The notes under the pieces: model-generated | Told to the model about the DNA's origin: nothing | Database searches by the model: none | What the model saw: the letters and a program-made list of their open reading frames with translations, nothing else | Program-made: the position numbers and the translations under genes | Source of the DNA: an uncultured Candidatus Saccharibacteria bacterium | GTDB taxonomy: Bacteria; Patescibacteriota; Saccharimonadia; Saccharimonadales; Saccharimonadaceae | Direction: 5' to 3' | Length of the DNA stretch: 64,000 nt | Assembly (NCBI GenBank): GCA_946222005.1 | Contig: CAMIHP010000007.1 | Coordinates: 1-64,000, forward strand | Part shown: positions 1 through 7,706 of the stretch, piece by piece | How the letters are laid out: each line of letters opens with the position of its first letter | Position numbering within the stretch: position 1 is the stretch's first letter

Positions 1-23
1 GTAGTAGTAGTAGTAGTAGTAGA
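1..23. repeat. GTA trinucleotide microsatellite
   Basis: The window opens with seven perfect GTA units plus a further AG. It sits about a dozen bases before the rlmH start and may extend past the window edge. It could belong to the 3' end of an upstream gene or to the rlmH leader; this cannot be decided from here. Confidence 0.8.
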
Positions 24-34
24 GACGCCAACGC

Positions 35-490
35 GTGATCACCATCATCGCCATTGGCAAGCGGCACGAATCTTGGTTAATCGATGGTATTGCACGCTAC
101 GAGCAACGCATGACTCGGGGCTGGCAGCTGCATTGGAAACTCCTCGCCGCTAGCTCGCACAGTGGTGATGCGGCGCGGCGTGAGGAATCGCAGCAGATTC
201 TGCGGGTTCTTTCGCCCCAAGCATACGTCGTCCTGCTAGATGAGCGCGGCACAATGCTCGACTCCCCTGCCCTCTCGCGCAGTCTGCATCAGCCAATGGC
301 CCAGGGCAAGCCGCTCGTGCTTATCATTGGTGGTGCATACGGTGTGACTGAGTCGGTGATGGAGCGCGCTAACCTAGTGTGGTCGCTGTCTCGCCTGGTG
401 TTCCCCCATCAGTTGGTGCGGCTCATCTTGGCTGAGCAACTCTACCGGGCGCAGCAGATTGCCGCCGGACATCCATATCACCATCAATAA
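35..490 (+). CDS. rlmH: 23S rRNA pseudouridine-1915 N3-methyltransferase RlmH
   Basis: SPOUT-class methyltransferase that methylates pseudouridine 1915 in helix 69 of 23S rRNA, on assembled 70S ribosomes. The 151-residue length is normal for the family. Visible hallmarks are the N-terminal MITIIAIGKRHESW strand, the glycine-rich SAM-binding knot segment LVLIIGGAYGVTESV (about residues 93-107) and the C-terminal FPHQLVRLILAEQLYRA followed by HPYHHQ, which is almost invariant in RlmH. The start is GTG. The stop TAA at 488-490 directly abuts the stop of the convergent gene at 491. Nothing unusual in the protein; identification is firm from motifs. Confidence 0.95.
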   Translation: MITIIAIGKRHESWLIDGIARYEQRMTRGWQLHWKLLAASSHSGDAARREESQQILRVLSPQAYVVLLDERGTMLDSPALSRSLHQPMAQGKPLVLIIGGAYGVTESVMERANLVWSLSRLVFPHQLVRLILAEQLYRAQQIAAGHPYHHQ

Positions 491-865
491 CTAACCAATA
501 ATCGGCAAAAACTGATTATCAAAGGCGTGGCGTGTCCCCCGCTGCTTATGCGCCAGATATCTATATTCATCATCGCGCGGTGGTACACTCGGCGTGTGGT
601 GCTGCCCATGGTACCCTGCCTTGTGCCCCAGCGACGCATGATGAGGGTGAACGTGCGGGTCGACCGTTAGCTTATCGGGCTCCGCCGAGCCCTGTGCCCC
701 ACGGCCATGCAGCGCAGCAGGCTCGAGAGTGAGGAGCGCAGTGGTCATCTTATCAAATTGCCCATCGTGCAAGAACACCCCCAGCGCAGTCGCTAGGCTA
801 AAGACCGCCACAGCCGCCTGCGCGAGAATAGTTTTGGGTGAAGTAGTGTGGTGTGTGTGTTTCAT
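491..865 (-). CDS. Small membrane-anchored histidine-rich protein, unknown function
   Basis: A 124-residue protein I do not recognise. Residues about 12-32 (TILAQAAVAVFSLATALGVF) form one hydrophobic segment that would act as signal anchor, leaving most of the chain outside. The C-terminal two thirds hold many histidines (HVHPHHASLGHK, YHGQHH), which could bind metal; that is inference only. No Shine-Dalgarno is obvious, and the region before the start is a GT-rich simple-sequence stretch. It is convergent with rlmH, with no bases between the two stop codons. It may be a real lineage-specific envelope protein; a spurious ORF is not excluded because the DNA is of simple composition. Confidence 0.55.
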   Translation of the reverse strand: MKHTHHTTSPKTILAQAAVAVFSLATALGVFLHDGQFDKMTTALLTLEPAALHGRGAQGSAEPDKLTVDPHVHPHHASLGHKAGYHGQHHTPSVPPRDDEYRYLAHKQRGTRHAFDNQFLPIIG

Positions 866-1295
866 TGTGTGTTTTTGGATGTGTGATTTTCATTAGTTCT
901 ATTTTTGTTCATATTCATGGTAGCAGGATATTTCTTTTCTGTCAAGTATGTTTTGTGTCAATGCCAAGATATTCTCTCTTTTTGCATGAGCCCTCTTCCC
1001 TATTTTCTCGCTTGATGAGATGTGGAAGCTGCTTGCCATAGCATATTTACGCTTATATAAATCTATGCGACGAACACTCTAGTAACTGTCACTCACTACA
1101 AGACCTCAACAAGAGAGAGCGATACGAATAGACGTGTGATGAGATAGGATTTTTCAGCTTTAGGCCATTATAGCTTGTTATTACAGTGGTCCCTTTATCT
1201 GTGCTTGCGCTTCCCCTTCATTGCCAAGTACTTTCTTTGTCATTTAGAGCGCAAGCGATTAGGCCAGCCTTCTTCATTATCTCTACTTACCAAAA
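866..1295. other. Intergenic region, no gene seen
   Basis: About 430 AT-richer bases between the small histidine-rich gene and the valS terminator. Reading frames here are short and have no convincing start or composition. I see no tRNA fold, repeat or strong promoter. Confidence 0.5.
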
Positions 1296-1324
1296 AGGCT
1301 ACCATCTCACATCGACGGTAGCCT
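1296..1324 (-). terminator. Intrinsic terminator of valS
   Basis: On the minus strand an 8-base stem AGGCTACC / GGTAGCCT (1296-1303 with 1317-1324) is followed directly by a run of five T. It lies 36 bases after the valS stop codon. Confidence 0.85.
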
Positions 1325-1359
1325 CCTCTATTACACAAGTTATTAAATTTGCAGTACTG

Positions 1360-3909
1360 CTATTCGATCACCTGCAATTCCTTCACCAGCCGCTGGATCA
1401 ACGCCTGCTTGCTTACCAGCCGCTGGCGCGATTCTTCCACTAGGTGGGCGGGTGCTTGACTGGTGTAGCGTTCGTTTGCTAGGCGTGCCTCCAGCTTGGC
1501 GGCGTCATTGCGTGCTGCGACCAAGCGCTTCTCGAGGTTCGTTTGGTGCTCATAGAGTGTCTCGTCGCTTACGTCGAGCCAGGCATCGCGGCCACTGGCA
1601 GCCAGACGTAGCCCTCGTGCTACATCAGTATGTTTCACCGCCGCTAGGCCAGCCAAACGCCGCACTAGCTCGGCATTATCCGCCACCAGCGCGTCATCCA
1701 TATAGAGCAGTGTATAGCGCTCATTGCCCGGCAACTCACTGGTTACGTAGCGCGCTTCGGTCACGAGCCGCTTGAGCCGGCCAAACTCAGCCGCCTGCAG
1801 CTCGTTATATTCCTCAGCCTGCGGATATCGTGCTGCCGCTAGGAGGTCATTGTGCCAGCTCAGGCTTTGCCAAATCGTCTCCGTCACAAATGGCGCAAAT
1901 GGGTGGGCCAAGCGCAAACACGTGTCGAGCACCCACACCAGCATATCAGCGTGCTGCTCCACCTTGGCTGCCTCAATATACCAATCGGCCACATCATCCC
2001 ACACCGTGTGGTACAGCGTCTCTGCCGCCTCGGCAAAGCGATACTGCGCTAGCTGCTGCTCCATCGTCTCCCCTGCCTGGCTCAGCTGGCGGATGATCCA
2101 ATGATCAGCCATCGATTGTGGCGTCGGTACGTGCACCGGCTGCGTGTCCCCCACTTGTGCCTCAATGAAGCGAGCGATGTTCCACAGTTTATTGCAGAAA
2201 TTGCGCGCTGCCACGACCTTGCCAGTATTAAAGGCTTGTGGCTGAGCGGCTGAGCGGCTGGCGATAATCCCCATGCGCAGTGCGTCCGAGCCATACTGGC
2301 TGATTGCCTCCATTGGGTTGATCACATTGCCCTTACTTTTGCTCATCTTCTGCCCATGCTCATCCAGTACGAGCCCATGCAGGTACACATGGCGAAACGG
2401 CACCTGCCCTGTGCAGTACAGGCCAAGCATCATCATCCGCGCCACCCAGAAGAAGAGGATATCTCCCGCCGTCTCCATTACTGCGTTGGGGTAGAATTTC
2501 GCCAGCGGCCCATCTTGCAAATAGTCGGTGGTGATGAATGGCCACTGCCCACTGCTAAACCAGGTATCGAGTGTGTCTTCTTCCCGACGATATGTTGTGC
2601 CATTTACAACTATTTCTTTTTCGTTGACATTTGTGTTGAAGATCCAGTCGCTTGGATCGGTCTTACTTTGGAAGGCTGGGATAGGTATGCCCCACGGTAT
2701 CTGCCGGCTCACGTTCCAGTCTTTGATCTCGCGCAGGTATTTGATGACCACCTCGCCTTTATTGGTGGGAGTGAAGGTCACATCGCCACGCTCGATGGCA
2801 GCAATCGCTGCATCCGCCAAGGGTCGCATCGAGATGAACCACTGCTCCTTAACCATCGGCTCAATGACCGTGTCGCACTTATAGCAATGTCCCACTGAGT
2901 GCTCCAATTCTTCCTCACCGCGACGCAGCTCTTCGCGCTCCAGCGCCTCCAGCACCCGCTGGCGTGCCTCCGTCGTAGTGAGACCATCAAATGGTGCGGG
3001 GACATTCGTCATTCGCCCATCGAAGCCAATCACCTGCTCCACCGGCAGCCCATGCCGCTGCCCCATCTCGAAGTCATTTGGGTCGTGAGCCGGCGTGATC
3101 TTAACCGCACCAGTACCGTATGACGCATCGACATATTCGTCAGCAATAATCGGGATCTCGCGCCCCACCAGTGGGAGCAGCGCCTTGGTGCCGATCAACT
3201 TCTTGTAGCGCTCATCTGCCGGGTTGACAGCGATGGCGGTATCACCCAGTAGCGTCTCGGGCCGCGTGGTAGCGACGATAATCTCACCAATATGATCAAG
3301 CAGCGGGTAGGCAATGCGCCACAGCTTAGACTTCTCCGTTTTGTGCACCACCTCAATGTCGGCAAAGCTGGTCTGGTGTTTGGTACAGTAGTTCACGATC
3401 CGCTCACCGCGGTAGATCAGCCCATCTTGCCACAGCTTGTTGAAGGTACTATAAACCGTCTCCACCACCTTAGGATCAAGCGTAAAGACCATATCCTCCC
3501 AGTCAGCCCCAACACCAAGAGCTCGCAGCTGGAGCTCCATATCGCCCCGTTTCTGGTCGACAAAGTCCCACACCTGTGCATACAGCTCATCACGAGAGTA
3601 ATCGAAGCGCGTTTTGCCCTGCTTTTCTAGCTCGCGCTCATACACCACCCACGTTTCGAAGCCAGCATGGTCTGCCCCGGGGATAAACACCGCGTCGTCA
3701 CCTTTCATTCGGTGGTAGCGCACTAAGATGTCTTGCAAGGCCGAGCCTAGCGCATGCCCAACGTGCAGGTTGCCATTAGCATTGGGCGGCGGCATCACGA
3801 TGCTATACGGTGTACCCTCCCCTTTTGGCCGAAACACGCCAGCGCTCTCCCACATAGCATAGATATTTGGCTCGTATTCGTTAGGATTGTAGGTCTTGGC
3901 AAGTTTCAT
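1360..3909 (-). CDS. valS: Valyl-tRNA synthetase
   Basis: Class Ia aminoacyl-tRNA synthetase charging tRNA-Val. The 849 residues show PPPNANGNLHVGHALG (HIGH motif, about residues 40-55), the CP1 editing domain with TTRPETLLGDTA and GTGAVKITPAHDPNDF, the KMSKS loop GQKMSKSKGNV, and a C-terminal coiled-coil tRNA arm ending in LVKELQVIE. Ahead of DTWFSSGQWPF, where many ValRS have a cysteine-bearing segment, there is instead an AT-rich insert without cysteines (residues about 425-445). Start ATG is preceded by AAGGAAG. A promoter about 125 bases upstream gives an unusually long leader for this genome, containing a parS-like palindrome. Confidence 0.97.
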   Translation of the reverse strand: MKLAKTYNPNEYEPNIYAMWESAGVFRPKGEGTPYSIVMPPPNANGNLHVGHALGSALQDILVRYHRMKGDDAVFIPGADHAGFETWVVYERELEKQGKTRFDYSRDELYAQVWDFVDQKRGDMELQLRALGVGADWEDMVFTLDPKVVETVYSTFNKLWQDGLIYRGERIVNYCTKHQTSFADIEVVHKTEKSKLWRIAYPLLDHIGEIIVATTRPETLLGDTAIAVNPADERYKKLIGTKALLPLVGREIPIIADEYVDASYGTGAVKITPAHDPNDFEMGQRHGLPVEQVIGFDGRMTNVPAPFDGLTTTEARQRVLEALEREELRRGEEELEHSVGHCYKCDTVIEPMVKEQWFISMRPLADAAIAAIERGDVTFTPTNKGEVVIKYLREIKDWNVSRQIPWGIPIPAFQSKTDPSDWIFNTNVNEKEIVVNGTTYRREEDTLDTWFSSGQWPFITTDYLQDGPLAKFYPNAVMETAGDILFFWVARMMMLGLYCTGQVPFRHVYLHGLVLDEHGQKMSKSKGNVINPMEAISQYGSDALRMGIIASRSAAQPQAFNTGKVVAARNFCNKLWNIARFIEAQVGDTQPVHVPTPQSMADHWIIRQLSQAGETMEQQLAQYRFAEAAETLYHTVWDDVADWYIEAAKVEQHADMLVWVLDTCLRLAHPFAPFVTETIWQSLSWHNDLLAAARYPQAEEYNELQAAEFGRLKRLVTEARYVTSELPGNERYTLLYMDDALVADNAELVRRLAGLAAVKHTDVARGLRLAASGRDAWLDVSDETLYEHQTNLEKRLVAARNDAAKLEARLANERYTSQAPAHLVEESRQRLVSKQALIQRLVKELQVIE

Positions 3910-3965
3910 GGCGGTGGCTTCCTTACAGATTATTGATACTTTTCACACGAAAACGGCGCGATCGA

Positions 3966-3981
3966 TGCTTCACGTGAAAAT
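3966..3981. promoter_or_regulatory. parS-like palindrome 1
   Basis: TGCTTCACGTGAAAAT matches 13 of 16 positions of the ParB target TGTTTCACGTGAAACA known from Bacillus. It lies inside the predicted valS leader. ParB binding is inference; no parAB genes are in the window. Confidence 0.55.
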
Positions 3982-4031
3982 ATGGGTGCAGCATCTGCCA
4001 GGCCAATTTTTTGGTGCAACTTCAGCTACCC

Positions 4032-4037
4032 AGTATA
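4032..4037 (-). promoter_or_regulatory. valS promoter, -10 element
   Basis: The minus strand reads TGCTATACT, an extended -10. Predicted transcription start near 4025 gives a leader of about 115 bases. The leader can fold TTTTCAC (3969-3981 region) against GTGAAAA nearer the start codon. Confidence 0.6.
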
Positions 4038-4182
4038 GCACGTTTGGCGGCACAATGGCAGGGGTGACAGGGGTTGGTAGTAGGGTAAGGTATTGCGAAT
4101 TATGATGGCAATAGAGGCGTCTTATTTTACAAATTAGCTGCTATTGCTAAGTGGTTTGTTATGATGATTCGGTATTTTTGCG

Positions 4183-4198
4183 GTTTTCACGTGGAAGG
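4183..4198. promoter_or_regulatory. parS-like palindrome 2 (weak)
   Basis: GTTTTCACGTGGAAGG matches about 11 of 16 positions of the parS consensus, with the central CACGTG intact. Confidence 0.35.
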
Positions 4199-4469
4199 TG
4201 CTGCGTGCCAAGTTTATACTACAGCCTTAACATCTTATGATCCTATCTACACAGAGTACAGAAAAGGGAAGTAACCAAAGAGAAAGAGGTGATTTTTGCC
4301 CCACATATTGTGGCACGTTTGTCATCATGCTATCCTCATCAGCTCCAGCTCATTAATAACAAAAAGTAAGGTGAAATATCTGCAAGTCAGAGATAAGCGA
4401 ACTTATATTCATAGTCAAAATTGAGCTACGATAGGGGAGTCTAAGTCATACATCTCACACATTCATCCT

Positions 4470-4485
4470 CATTTCACGTGAATAA
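4470..4485. promoter_or_regulatory. parS-like palindrome 3
   Basis: CATTTCACGTGAATAA matches about 12 of 16 parS positions and keeps the core TTTCACGTGAA. It is the third such site within 520 bases. Confidence 0.45.
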
Positions 4486-4591
4486 TGCACCCAATCACAT
4501 CAAACTCGGTAGTCTTGCACCGGTGCATAGCCCTCGCGCCATCATATTTCGTTAAAGGTCACACCTGTGGAGCAGGGGAGGGCAGTATAAA

Positions 4592-4616
4592 AAAGACGCC
4601 CCACTAGAGCGTCTTT
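4592..4616 (-). terminator. Intrinsic terminator of the minus-strand FemX-like gene
   Basis: Stem AAAGACGC / GCGTCTTT (4592-4599 with 4609-4616), with a run of T on the minus strand at 4589-4594. It lies about 25 bases past the stop codon at 4639. Confidence 0.85.
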
Positions 4617-4638
4617 CTCTGAGTAACCCCACCAGCTA

Positions 4639-5592
4639 CTATTTATGCGAGCGACGATACGATGCTTGGCGCAGACTACGCACATGTTGATACAGCGCTT
4701 GGTAGAGGTGATACAGCCGGTAGCGCAGTGGATGGAGGGGTTTTTCCCAGGTGCCGATATAGTCCACTGGCGTACCCCCAAACGACTTCTTAAAGTGCGT
4801 GAAGCCCGCCCAGGGGTGATCCTTTGGCACATCGTCTGGCGCAATGCCATAAAAGTCAAAAAATTTGTGCCCCGTATCGTGCGCATAGAAGAGGGCAGAC
4901 ACCACCAGTGCTGTGGCTGGGCTGAGGTTGCGCTGGGCGGTGTAGGACGCAGCGTGGGCATAGGCCATCGTCGTACCATCACTAAAGAATATCAGGCTAG
5001 CAACTGGCTTGTCCTCTAACGTGGCATACATCAGGCCAGCTGCCTTGCGCGGGAAGAGCACCTCTGCCATTTGGCGAAAGTACCCATCATTATGCGGCTG
5101 CATGCCAGTACGCTTAGCGACATCGTGAATCATATCAAGAAAAATCTCTATATCTGCTGGCTCATAACTGGTGTGAAAGCGCACCCCAGCCTTCTGATTT
5201 TTGCGCCAGGTGTAGCGCACTGCTTGCTTGGCATTAGCCAAAATGGCGTCGTGGTCCATCGTCACATCATTAATAATCGTCCGGTCGGGTTGGAGGCTCT
5301 TTGCCTTGCGAAAGCCGAGATTCTGCAACTGCTCAAGTCGCGTCGTCCGGGGGTCAACCCGCACAAAGTCTGCACCATATTGCCGCCCTGTGGCAATGAT
5401 ATCCTTGAGCGCCGCTTCTTGGGCTGCATCATTATCTGCTTCGGGCCCATAGGGTACATACAACCGATGGTTGAGCCGACCATGCTCGATAATGCCATAA
5501 TACTGCCACCCTTTGTCTGCCCGCCGCACCGTATGGCGCTGCTGCGCTTGTTGAAAGGCCTCCCATGCCTCAGTCTGTAAAAAATGTTTCAT
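4639..5592 (-). CDS. FemX/FemAB-like aminoacyl-tRNA-dependent ligase (short form)
   Basis: FemAB family proteins add amino acids from aminoacyl-tRNA to the lipid II stem peptide, making peptidoglycan cross-bridges. I start at MKHFLQTEAWEAFQQAQ, the usual FemAB opening, although the frame stays open upstream. Two GNAT-like halves are visible: NLGFRKAKSLQPDRTI in the first, and AGLMYATLEDKPVASLIFF, HKFFDFYGIAPDD and GFTHFKKSFGGTPVDYIGTWE in the second. At 317 residues it lacks the coiled-coil arm seen in its divergent neighbour at 5803. The start codon sits exactly at the predicted transcription start of a TATACT promoter, so the mRNA should be leaderless. The amino acid transferred cannot be read from sequence. 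Confidence 0.88.
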   Translation of the reverse strand: MKHFLQTEAWEAFQQAQQRHTVRRADKGWQYYGIIEHGRLNHRLYVPYGPEADNDAAQEAALKDIIATGRQYGADFVRVDPRTTRLEQLQNLGFRKAKSLQPDRTIINDVTMDHDAILANAKQAVRYTWRKNQKAGVRFHTSYEPADIEIFLDMIHDVAKRTGMQPHNDGYFRQMAEVLFPRKAAGLMYATLEDKPVASLIFFSDGTTMAYAHAASYTAQRNLSPATALVVSALFYAHDTGHKFFDFYGIAPDDVPKDHPWAGFTHFKKSFGGTPVDYIGTWEKPLHPLRYRLYHLYQALYQHVRSLRQASYRRSHK

Positions 5593-5598
5593 AACATT

Positions 5599-5604
5599 AG
5601 TATA
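5599..5604 (-). promoter_or_regulatory. Leaderless promoter, -10 element
   Basis: Minus strand TGCTATACT. The expected transcription start is 5592, the A of the start codon of the FemX-like gene. Confidence 0.7.
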
Positions 5605-5784
5605 GCAACTTTGTGGCAGTTTTTCACTGATGATTGTTGCGAAAGTTCCATGCACGCCACGATGAAATAATGAATATTGGTACAAAGTATTATTGATCTA
5701 GCCCAGGGGTACGCGCGCTGTGAAGAGTCTAAGGCTGATATGTATCGCTAATGCACATCTCTTCCTCTCACCACTCAAAAATGC

Positions 5785-5790
5785 TATACT
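5785..5790 (+). promoter_or_regulatory. Near-leaderless promoter, -10 element
   Basis: TGCTATACT, with a predicted start at 5797 and the ATG at 5803: a 6-base leader without a Shine-Dalgarno. Confidence 0.7.
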
Positions 5791-5802
5791 ATCGCTATCA
5801 TT

Positions 5803-7059
5803 ATGCAGCTAAAGCCCATCGACCCATCCACTCTCGAACAATTTGCCGCGCAGCACCCGCTAGGGAGCTTCGTCCAGTCGGCCGCTAATGCCAAGCGAGT
5901 GGCACAGCTGGGCTGGCAGCCGCATTATCTGGGACTGTTTGCTGAGAATGATCGCTTGGTGGCTACCGCCGTGTTGTACGAATGGCGCACCTTGGGCTAT
6001 AGCGAGTTTGAATGTTTGCAAGGGCCGCTGGTGGATTATTACAACCCAGCCGTGCTCAGTACACTATTGACAGAGCTCAAGAAATATGTCAAAGCACATA
6101 AAGGTATTTTACTTCGGATTCAACCGCCACTCATCCTACGGCAGGGAAGTGACCCTACTCAGCTTCTCGAAATAGCAGGCACGGCCAAGGCGCTGCAACA
6201 ATTAGAAAAGGCAGGCTTCCGCGCTATCCCCCCGCAGCAGACCGACCGCAACGCGCGCTATGTGCGCTGGTTCTTTGCCAAAGATCTTTCGCCCTACCAC
6301 GACGATGCGGCACTACTCAAGAGCTTCGACGCCAAGACGCGCAGTTGCGTCAAGGCGGCCACCAAGTATGGTGTGGCGGTACGCGAGATTACTACAGTGG
6401 ATGATCTCGCGCCATTTGCGAAGTTGCTAATCGATACCGGCACGCGGCGTGGCTTCTCAGGACGCAGCGAGGAATTTTATCAACAATTGTTTCACGCTTT
6501 CCACCGCAAGCAGGCGTGGTTCCTGATTGCCGAGCTCGACCTTGCTGGCTACCAAGCCCGCCTCAGCGCCCAGCAGAATGCACTGCAAGCCGAGCGCGAT
6601 GCGCTAGCGACTGAGCCAGACAAGCAAGGACAGGTAAAGGAGCTCGACAATCAGCTCACCGCGGTATCCAAACGCCTAGCAGATTACGAAGCGCTACGTC
6701 AGGCAGCTAGCGGCGACGTCCTGCCACTGGCCGCCGCCATATTCATGCACACGAATGATAACGAGGTTGTGTATTTTCTCAGTGGGTCGGACGATCAGCA
6801 TGCGAAGTTCTCTGGCTCATACGCCCTGCAATACGCAGCAATGCGACGGGCCATCAGCCTTGGCGCTCAGCGTTATAACTTCTACGGCACAAGTGGGGAC
6901 TTCAATGGCTTCCCCGAGCAAGAGGGAGTGTATCACTTCAAAAAAGGCTTTGGTGGCAAGCTGGAGGAACGCGCTGGCTGCTATGAATATATCGCTCGGC
7001 CATTCATACATCAGGTAATTCGCTGTGTGCGTGCGGTGCGAAAGATTATAGCGCGATAG
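5803..7059 (+). CDS. FemX/FemAB-like aminoacyl-tRNA-dependent ligase (with coiled-coil arm)
   Basis: Second FemAB-family gene, 418 residues, divergent from the first. The opening MQLKPIDPSTLEQFAAQHP and LGSFVQSAANAKRVAQLGW is typical, as is the C-terminal YNFYGTSGDFNG and GVYHFKKGFGGKLEERAG. Residues about 245-300 form the antiparallel coiled-coil hairpin of FemA/FemX (LSAQQNALQAERDALA, QVKELDNQLTAVSKRLADYE), thought to contact tRNA or the ribosome. Like the first gene it would act on lipid II at the inner membrane face. Two paralogues side by side suggest sequential additions to one bridge, as in Staphylococcus FemX/FemA/FemB; that is inference. Confidence 0.9.
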   Translation: MQLKPIDPSTLEQFAAQHPLGSFVQSAANAKRVAQLGWQPHYLGLFAENDRLVATAVLYEWRTLGYSEFECLQGPLVDYYNPAVLSTLLTELKKYVKAHKGILLRIQPPLILRQGSDPTQLLEIAGTAKALQQLEKAGFRAIPPQQTDRNARYVRWFFAKDLSPYHDDAALLKSFDAKTRSCVKAATKYGVAVREITTVDDLAPFAKLLIDTGTRRGFSGRSEEFYQQLFHAFHRKQAWFLIAELDLAGYQARLSAQQNALQAERDALATEPDKQGQVKELDNQLTAVSKRLADYEALRQAASGDVLPLAAAIFMHTNDNEVVYFLSGSDDQHAKFSGSYALQYAAMRRAISLGAQRYNFYGTSGDFNGFPEQEGVYHFKKGFGGKLEERAGCYEYIARPFIHQVIRCVRAVRKIIAR

Positions 7060-7214
7060 AGCACTGCCTTCGTAACAATATCTACACTATTAGGCAACGT
7101 GGTGGATAGAACCACCTTACGGTGAGATAAAAAATCCGCGACTTGCAGATCTTCAGCTTATTTTTCGTGTCTGTGATATTTGATCTTTGCAGTAGTCCAT
7201 GATACTATTTTGCC

Positions 7215-7706
7215 ATGTTCGTCAAACGCCCAACATCAGCGTTATATATGCAAGAATTACGGCCAGACATCTTCATTGCAGGCCCTATTTCTGGTGCAGA
7301 AGATTGGCAAAAGCAAGCAGAAAAATTATTAGAAAATATTGAGCAAACAGAATCATACAATAATGAGCTAATCATCGCCAATCCACGACGTGCAGAGGGA
7401 ATCCCGCGTGTTGGTGATATTGTGAAGGAGCAGATCACGTGGGAGCACCGAAATCTACAGCTCGCACGCGTGGTCATGTTTTACTTTGTCAAGGGATCAG
7501 GCATCATTACACCACTAGAGCTTGGTAAGGAACTCGGACGCGGCTCGCCCATTGTGCTTGGCATTGGCAAAAGCTTCGACCGACCATTTGATATCGAAAC
7601 ACAAGCACACCTTGAGCAGCCAAAGTTACCGATCTATCGCACACTCGACGAAACTGTTGTAGCTGCTGCAGCGCTGGCCAGGCAGATTCGCGCAAAAGAA
7701 GGCTAA
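7215..7706 (+). CDS. Nucleoside 2-deoxyribosyltransferase-like protein
   Basis: A 163-residue protein with the nucleoside 2-deoxyribosyltransferase-like pattern: an early strand DIFIAGPISGAEDWQ, then ITWEHRNLQLARVVMFYF, and ITPLELGKELGRGSPIVLGI near the middle. These enzymes swap or hydrolyse the base of 2-deoxynucleosides and serve in salvage; some relatives are effectors. Substrate cannot be told here. An alternative start is the in-frame ATG at 7248 (MQELRPDIF), nearer the family core. The stop codon overlaps that of convergent tsaD: CTAA at 7703-7706 holds both. Confidence 0.7.
   Translation: MFVKRPTSALYMQELRPDIFIAGPISGAEDWQKQAEKLLENIEQTESYNNELIIANPRRAEGIPRVGDIVKEQITWEHRNLQLARVVMFYFVKGSGIITPLELGKELGRGSPIVLGIGKSFDRPFDIETQAHLEQPKLPIYRTLDETVVAAAALARQIRAKEG

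Larger units (their letters stand above)
3910..4591. other. Long noncoding gap upstream of valS with parS-like sites
   Basis: About 680 bases without a credible gene. It holds the valS leader and promoter, three CACGTG-centred palindromes resembling parS, and a fourth degenerate one at 3938-3955. The stretch 4050-4580 has no other recognised element and is one of the longest gaps in this otherwise compact window. Confidence 0.6.

Noticed and set aside
853..1041. Open frame of 62 codons on the plus strand in a gene gap
   Set aside because: Starts inside a GT-rich stretch, has no ribosome site and no recognisable pattern.
3926..4025. T-box riboswitch in the valS leader
   Set aside because: Leader length and a hairpin prompted the idea, but I see no T-box sequence or specifier-loop arrangement, and no terminator in the leader.
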